64,000 nucleotides of DNA, taken from contig JADKKQ010000006.1 in NCBI GenBank assembly GCA_016720425.1, positions 62,001-126,000 on the forward strand. Reading direction: 5' to 3'. The translations under genes were made by a program, and so were the position numbers. Shown one piece after another: positions 59,928 through 64,000 of this stretch. The notes beneath the pieces were generated by a model. The model did not search any database. It had not been told where the DNA came from and saw only the letters and a list, made by a program, of their open reading frames with translations. The stretch comes from Betaproteobacteria bacterium. GTDB lineage: Bacteria; Pseudomonadota; Gammaproteobacteria; Burkholderiales; Casimicrobiaceae. Every line of letters begins with the position of its first letter. Positions within the stretch are counted from its first letter, which is position 1.

Positions 59928-60401
59928 ATGAACGCGAATCGCAGGGACGTGCTCAAGACCGGCGGCGGCGTGACGCTGCTGACCCTGTTGGCCGCCGCGG
60001 GCTGGCTGCAGCCCGGGGACGCGCTCGCGGCCGGCTGGAACAAGGCGGCCTTCGACACGCGGACGATGGACGAAACGATGAAGGCGCTGGGCGGTTCGGC
60101 ACCGGCACAGAGCAAGGACATCACGTTCGTCGCGACGCCCGAAATCGCCGAGAACGGCGCGGTCGTGCCCATCACCGTGAGCAGCGCGATCGCCAAGACC
60201 GAGGCGATCGCGATCCTGGTGGAGAAGAACCCGAACATGCTGGCCGCGATGTTCGAGCTGCCCGCGGGGACCGAACCGTCGATCGGTACCCGGGTGAAGA
60301 TGAGCCAGACCTCGAACGTCTACGCGCTGGTGAAGGCCGACGGCAGGTATTACGTCGCGGCGAAGGAAATCAAGGTCACGCTCGGCGGCTGCGGCGGTTG
60401 A
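59928..60401 (+). CDS. soxY: Thiosulfate oxidation carrier protein SoxY
   Basis: 157 residues: N-terminal export signal of Tat type (MNANRRDVLKTGGGVTLLTLLAAAGWL), a beta-sandwich body, and the C-terminal carrier motif GGCGG with the cysteine that holds the sulfur chain. It works in the periplasm with SoxZ in the Sox cycle. ATG 59928 has CAGGAGGAACACGG upstream. It is followed 37 nt later by soxZ; soxX, A, B, C and D are not in this window. Confidence 0.95.
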   Translation: MNANRRDVLKTGGGVTLLTLLAAAGWLQPGDALAAGWNKAAFDTRTMDETMKALGGSAPAQSKDITFVATPEIAENGAVVPITVSSAIAKTEAIAILVEKNPNMLAAMFELPAGTEPSIGTRVKMSQTSNVYALVKADGRYYVAAKEIKVTLGGCGG

Positions 60402-60438
60402 CCGGCCCCGTTTTCCCACCGGCGAACAGGAGCAAGCC

Positions 60439-60750
60439 ATGGCAGAACCGACGAAGATCCGGGCCAACGTGGCCGGGGACAGCACCGAAGTCAAGGTGCT
60501 GATGAACCACGAAATGGAGACCGGCCAGCGCAAGGACGCGCAGGGCAAGACCATTCCCGCGTGGTTCATCCAGACGGTGACCGCGACGCACAACGGCAAG
60601 ACCGTGCTGAGCGCGCAGTGCGGCCCGGCGGTGTCGAAGAACCCCTTCCTGGCGTTCAAGTTCAAGGGCGGCGCCAAGGGCGACAAGGTGCAGATCAGCT
60701 GGGTCGACAACAAGGGCGACAAGCGGACCGACGAAGCGACGGTTGCGTGA
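60439..60750 (+). CDS. soxZ: Thiosulfate oxidation carrier complex protein SoxZ
   Basis: 103 residues, typical length. Landmarks: VKVLMNHEMETGQRKDAQGKTIPAWFI and NPFLAFKFKGGAKGDKVQISWVDNKGD. It forms the heterodimer with SoxY and orients the sulfur-bearing arm. It has no signal peptide of its own and is exported with SoxY. The last 44 nt of the gene are repeated 139 nt downstream. Confidence 0.96.
   Translation: MAEPTKIRANVAGDSTEVKVLMNHEMETGQRKDAQGKTIPAWFIQTVTATHNGKTVLSAQCGPAVSKNPFLAFKFKGGAKGDKVQISWVDNKGDKRTDEATVA
60707..60750 (+). repeat. 44-bp direct repeat, copy 1 (soxZ 3' end)
   Basis: It ends with the soxZ stop and is identical to 60846-60889. Confidence 0.95.
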
Positions 60751-60802
60751 GTTCGGACCACCCTCGACGGACGGCAGGTTGCCCGCCGTTGCGGTGAAGG
60801 CT

Positions 60803-60825
60803 GACCTGCGGCGGCGCCGCAGGTC
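60803..60825. terminator. Perfect 10-bp GC hairpin between the two repeat copies
   Basis: GACCTGCGGC, loop GGC, GCCGCAGGTC; no T-tract. It may mark the end of the soxYZ transcript. Confidence 0.5.
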
Positions 60826-60845
60826 AAGCGCCAGCGGCCGAAACC

Positions 60846-60889
60846 ACAACAAGGGCGACAAGCGGACCGACGAAGCGACGGTTGCGTGA
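60846..60889 (+). repeat. 44-bp direct repeat, copy 2
   Basis: Exact second copy of the soxZ 3' end including the stop codon, in non-coding sequence between soxZ and the convergent tyrS. Confidence 0.95.
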
Positions 60890-60979
60890 TCGGCGACGAT
60901 CGCGTGATCAACCTGCGCGTCGCCGCGGGCCGAACCGGTCCTCGGCACCGTCCCGCGCCGGCAGCGCGCGCGGCGCCGC

Positions 60980-62182
60980 TCAGCGAACGGTCACCCGCGC
61001 GAACTTGCGCTTCCCGGCCTGGATCACCACCGTCGTGCCCGGCGGCACGACCCGCGCCTTGTCGGCGACCACCTCGCCGTCGATGCGGAGGCCGCGCTGC
61101 TGGATGAGGCGCAGCGCTTCCGACGTCGACTCGACGATGCCCGCCTGCTTGGCGAGCTGCGGCACGGCCAGGCCCGCGCCGGCGGTCTGCAGCGTGACCT
61201 CGGGCATGCTCTCGGGCAACGCCCCGTCGCGGAAGCGCGACTCGAACTCGGCGAGCGCGTGCGCGGCCGCGGCCGGCGAGTGGAAGCGGGCGATGATCTC
61301 CTGCGCCAGCGCCACCTTGGCGTCGCGCGGGTTGCGTCCCTCGGCGCACTCGCGCTTCAGCGCCGCGACCTCGCTCATCGGCCGGAACGACAGCAGCTCG
61401 TAGTAGCGCCACATCAGGTCGTCGGAAATCGACATCAGCTTGCCGAACATGTCGTTCGGCGGGTCGGTGATGCCGACGTAGTTGTCGAGCGACTTCGACA
61501 TCTTGTTGACGCCGTCGAGGCCCTCCAGCAGCGGCAGCGTCAGGATGCACTGCGGCTCCTGCCCGTAGTGGCGCTGCAGCTCGCGGCCGACCAGCAGGTT
61601 GAATTTCTGGTCGGTGCCGCCGAGCTCGACGTCGGCCTTGAGCGCGACCGAGTCGTAGCCCTGCGCCAGCGGGTAGAGGAACTCGTGGATGGCGATCGGC
61701 TGCCCGCCTTCGTAGCGCTTGGCGAAGTCGTCGCGCTCGAGCATCCGCGCCACCGTGTACCTCGCCGCGAGGCGGATCATGCCGTCGGCGCCCAGCGCCG
61801 ACAGCCACTTGGAGTTGAACGCGACCTCGGTCCGGTCCCGGTCGAGGATCAGGAACACCTGGTCGGTGTAGGTCTTCGCGTTGACGGCGATTTCCTCGGG
61901 CGAGAGCGCGGGGCGCGTCACGTTGCGTCCCGTCGGGTCACCGATCAGCCCGGTGAAGTCGCCGATGAGGAAGATGACGTGGTGGCCGAGATCCTGCAGC
62001 TGGCGCAGCTTGTTGAACTGCACCGTGTGGCCGAGGTGCAGGTCCGGGCGGGTCGGGTCGAAGCCCTCCTTGATGCGCAGCGGGTGGCCGCGCTGCAGCT
62101 TGGCGGCGAGCTCGCTCTCGACCAGGAGCTCGTCGGCGCCGCGGCGGAAGACCGCGAGGTGGTGTTCGATGTCGAAGGCCAT
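60980..62182 (-). CDS. tyrS: Tyrosyl-tRNA synthetase
   Basis: 400 residues. Class I signatures: HLGHTVQF (HxGH-type, here HLGH) near residue 50 and KMSKS near 230. The substrate pocket is IGDFTGLIGDPTGRN, and a C-terminal S4-type RNA-binding domain begins about residue 335 (SEALRLIQQRGLRIDGEVV). It charges tRNA-Tyr. In betaproteobacteria it usually stands divergent to an M23 peptidase gene; here a GST gene lies between, 5 nt upstream of tyrS in the same direction. Confidence 0.96.
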   Translation of the reverse strand: MAFDIEHHLAVFRRGADELLVESELAAKLQRGHPLRIKEGFDPTRPDLHLGHTVQFNKLRQLQDLGHHVIFLIGDFTGLIGDPTGRNVTRPALSPEEIAVNAKTYTDQVFLILDRDRTEVAFNSKWLSALGADGMIRLAARYTVARMLERDDFAKRYEGGQPIAIHEFLYPLAQGYDSVALKADVELGGTDQKFNLLVGRELQRHYGQEPQCILTLPLLEGLDGVNKMSKSLDNYVGITDPPNDMFGKLMSISDDLMWRYYELLSFRPMSEVAALKRECAEGRNPRDAKVALAQEIIARFHSPAAAAHALAEFESRFRDGALPESMPEVTLQTAGAGLAVPQLAKQAGIVESTSEALRLIQQRGLRIDGEVVADKARVVPPGTTVVIQAGKRKFARVTVR

Positions 62183-62187
62183 GGGCT

Positions 62188-62808
62188 TCAGGCGGGGGCC
62201 TTCGCTTCCCGCATCGCGATCGCCGCCTGCGCGGCCGGTCGGGCGAGGCAGCGGGCGTGCCAGGCCTTGACCCGGGGGAATGCGTCGAGGCCGAAGGCCG
62301 GCGCGCGGAACAGCACCGCGGCGACGTTGAGGTCGGCGAGCGTGAATTCGTCGCCGAGCAGGTAGTCGCGATCGGCGAGCGCCCCCTCCAGCACCTGCAG
62401 GCGCCGCGGCAGCTTCGCCGCGGCGTCGGCGGCGACTTCGGGCTTGCGCTGCTCGGGCGGCAGGAACAGCGTGTGATAGCTCCAGGCACCGATCAACGGC
62501 TCGGCCTCGCTGGCCGCCCAGAACGACCACTGCAGCGTCAGCGCCTCGCCCCGGGCGTCGGACGGCAGCAGCTTGCCGGACTTGCGGGCGAGGTAGAAAT
62601 TGATCGCCAGCGACTCGAACAGGTTGAATCCGTCGTCGGACAGCGCCGGGATCGTGCCGTTGGGATTGATGGCGAGGTACGCCGGCGCCTTGATCTCCGG
62701 GCCGAGGTAGCTCAGCGGCAGGTTCTCGTAGGTCAGGCCCGCCTCCTCGGCGGCCCAGAGGCTGCGGAAGGTGCGCGACGCAGGCGCGCCGTAGATCTTG
62801 AGGCTCAC
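62188..62808 (-). CDS. Glutathione S-transferase family protein
   Basis: 206 residues. The N-terminal thioredoxin-like domain (MSLKIYGAPASRTFRSLWAAEEAGLTYENLPL, with NPNGTIPALSDDGFNLFESLAI as the glutathione-binding cis-Pro/Glu-Ser part) is followed by an all-helical C-terminal domain (DEFTLADLNVAAVLF). GTG 62808 was selected because GGAG sits at a proper distance before it; a TTG at 62820 would add four residues. The substrate is unknown. Probably co-transcribed with tyrS. Confidence 0.88.
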   Translation of the reverse strand: MSLKIYGAPASRTFRSLWAAEEAGLTYENLPLSYLGPEIKAPAYLAINPNGTIPALSDDGFNLFESLAINFYLARKSGKLLPSDARGEALTLQWSFWAASEAEPLIGAWSYHTLFLPPEQRKPEVAADAAAKLPRRLQVLEGALADRDYLLGDEFTLADLNVAAVLFRAPAFGLDAFPRVKAWHARCLARPAAQAAIAMREAKAPA

Positions 62809-62919
62809 GGGCTTCTCCAAGGGGGCGCCGGCGTCCGGCGTGCCGGGACGAGGCGGGGTTTCGGCGGGGGTTTGCTAGAATGCGCGTTTCGCTGGCCCAC
62901 GGGTCGAAGGCGACACACG

Positions 62920-64000
62920 GTGCCCAAACACGCGATTCTAGCGCAATGCCTCGATGCGACGCTGCGGCGGACGCAGGCCCTGCTCTCGGTGCGGCAATGG
63001 GCGGGGGTGGTCGTGCTCGGCCTGTGCGGCGTCGCGGCGTTCGGCCTGGCGCCGGACACGACGCTCGAAACGGTCCCGACCCGCGTGGTGACCCGGACCC
63101 TGCCGCTGCCGTCGCTGGCGGCCGAGGCGCCGGCGCCCGAGGAGCGCTTTTGGCGCGAGGAACGGATTCAGCGCGGCGACACCGTCGGCAGCGTGCTCGC
63201 CCGCGTCGGCGTCGACGATCCGTCGGCGATGGCCTTCCTGCGGACCGATCCGGCCGCCCGTCCGCTCTACCAGCTGCGCCCCGGCAAGCCGCTGCGGGTC
63301 GAGACCGATGACGCCGGCCGGCTCCTGCAGCTGCGGTTTGCCACCGGCGGCGGCGATCTCCTCACCATCGCGCGCGAGGGCGACGATTGGGTGGCGTCGA
63401 CGCAGCCGGCGCCCGTCGACGTGCAATGGCGGATGGCCAGCGGCGAGATCCGCTCGTCGCTGTTCGGTGCCGCCGACGCGGCCGGCGTGCCCGACGCCGT
63501 CACCCTGCAGCTGGCGGACGTGTTCGCCGGCGACATCGACTTCTTCAAGGACCTGAAGCGCGGCGACCGCTTCACCGTCGTCTACGAGGTGCGGCATCTG
63601 GACGGCGAGGTGCAGGGTGCCGGCCGCATCGTCGCCGCCGAGTTCGTCAACGGCGGCAAGCGCTTCCGCGCCTTCCTCTGGCGCGGCGAGGACGGCAGCG
63701 ACAGCTACTACGCCGACGACGGCTCGCCGTTGCGCAAGGCGTTCCTGCGCTCGCCGATGGAGTTCTCGCGCATTACCTCCGGCTTTTCCAACGCCCGTTT
63801 CCACCCCATCCTGCAGGTCACGCGGGCCCATCGCGGCACCGACTACGCGGCGCCGGTGGGCACGCCGATCCGGGCGACCGGCAGCGGCAAGGTCCTGGTT
63901 GCCGGCAGGCAGGGCGGCTACGGCAACGTGATCCATGTGCAACACGCGGGCGGGTTTTCCACCGTGTACGCGCATCTCTCCCGTTTCGCGCCCCAGGTGA
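62920..64000 (+). CDS. M23-family peptidoglycan metallopeptidase, 3' end cut off
   Basis: 360 residues are visible before the window ends. The start is GTG 62920 (MPKHAILAQCLDATLRR). One membrane anchor (WAGVVVLGLCGVAAFGLA) is followed by an OapA/LysM-like domain (EERIQRGDTVGSVLARVGVDDPSA), a beta domain, and the M23 catalytic domain with HRGTDYAAPVGTPI (HxxxD zinc ligands) and the beginning of the second ligand motif (VYAHL). It cuts peptide cross-links in the cell wall during growth or division. The tyrS-side position is the usual one. Confidence 0.92.
   Translation, partial: MPKHAILAQCLDATLRRTQALLSVRQWAGVVVLGLCGVAAFGLAPDTTLETVPTRVVTRTLPLPSLAAEAPAPEERFWREERIQRGDTVGSVLARVGVDDPSAMAFLRTDPAARPLYQLRPGKPLRVETDDAGRLLQLRFATGGGDLLTIAREGDDWVASTQPAPVDVQWRMASGEIRSSLFGAADAAGVPDAVTLQLADVFAGDIDFFKDLKRGDRFTVVYEVRHLDGEVQGAGRIVAAEFVNGGKRFRAFLWRGEDGSDSYYADDGSPLRKAFLRSPMEFSRITSGFSNARFHPILQVTRAHRGTDYAAPVGTPIRATGSGKVLVAGRQGGYGNVIHVQHAGGFSTVYAHLSRFAPQV

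Overview
The window is about 64 kb of GC-rich (roughly 68-70 %) chromosome from a betaproteobacterium. The gene orders point that way: divergent tyrS / M23 peptidase, thrB-DUF2782 next to polA, BPSS1780-type membrane proteins, and tkt-gap-pgk-pyk with fba nearby. The metabolism looks like that of a facultative chemolithoautotroph. There is a form IC (red-type) RuBisCO operon with CbbX and a divergent CbbR, a soxYZ pair behind an ArsR-type repressor, and a membrane multiheme cytochrome module. The species cannot be named from the sequence. No tRNA, rRNA or CRISPR array was seen.

Layout. 1-930: end of an AhpD-like gene and a PsiE-family gene. 927-1591: no recognisable gene. 1592-4248: two related IS4-type insertion sequences in divergent orientation, the left one broken by frameshifts and the right one intact with 21-bp perfect ends. 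4251-4670: a bizarre tract of almost pure G and C (3 A, no T, a 28-G run) directly before katG. 4753-19615: housekeeping genes (katG, yggX, argA, uvrD, a SulP transporter, two BPSS1780-type proteins, thrB, DUF2782, LOG, polA). 19879-26769: a frameshifted FAD/Fe-S dehydrogenase, then an 11-heme cytochrome, a cytochrome b and a NapC-like multiheme cytochrome. 26872-34853: cbbLSXFPT on the minus strand and divergent cbbR. 35758-37987: groESL with CIRCE and a terminator. 38088-42141: a DUF2726 protein, a GlsB-like protein and a TctDE-like two-component system split by a 159-nt giant hairpin. 42134-56855: the Calvin/glycolysis series tkt, (GNAT), gap, pgk, pyk ... fba, interrupted between pyk and fba by a TetR-tctCBA-isomerase-dehydrogenase-isomerase module. 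57212-64000: speE, a small protein, an intradiol dioxygenase, ArsR-soxYZ, tyrS, a GST and a truncated M23 peptidase.

How it works together. CbbLS, CbbX, CbbP, CbbF and CbbT plus the Tkt-Gap-Pgk-Fba set supply most of the Calvin cycle. SoxYZ carries thiosulfate sulfur during oxidation, and the cytochrome module probably links the quinone pool to periplasmic electron carriers. Two near-consensus FNR/CRP-type boxes (before the 11-heme cytochrome and before fba) suggest that oxygen or redox state reaches both electron transport and carbon metabolism. Two matching palindromes flank the tetR-like gene and probably mark its regulon. Several genes carry apparent single-base frameshifts near G/C-rich stretches, so some could be assembly errors; each is flagged in its entry.
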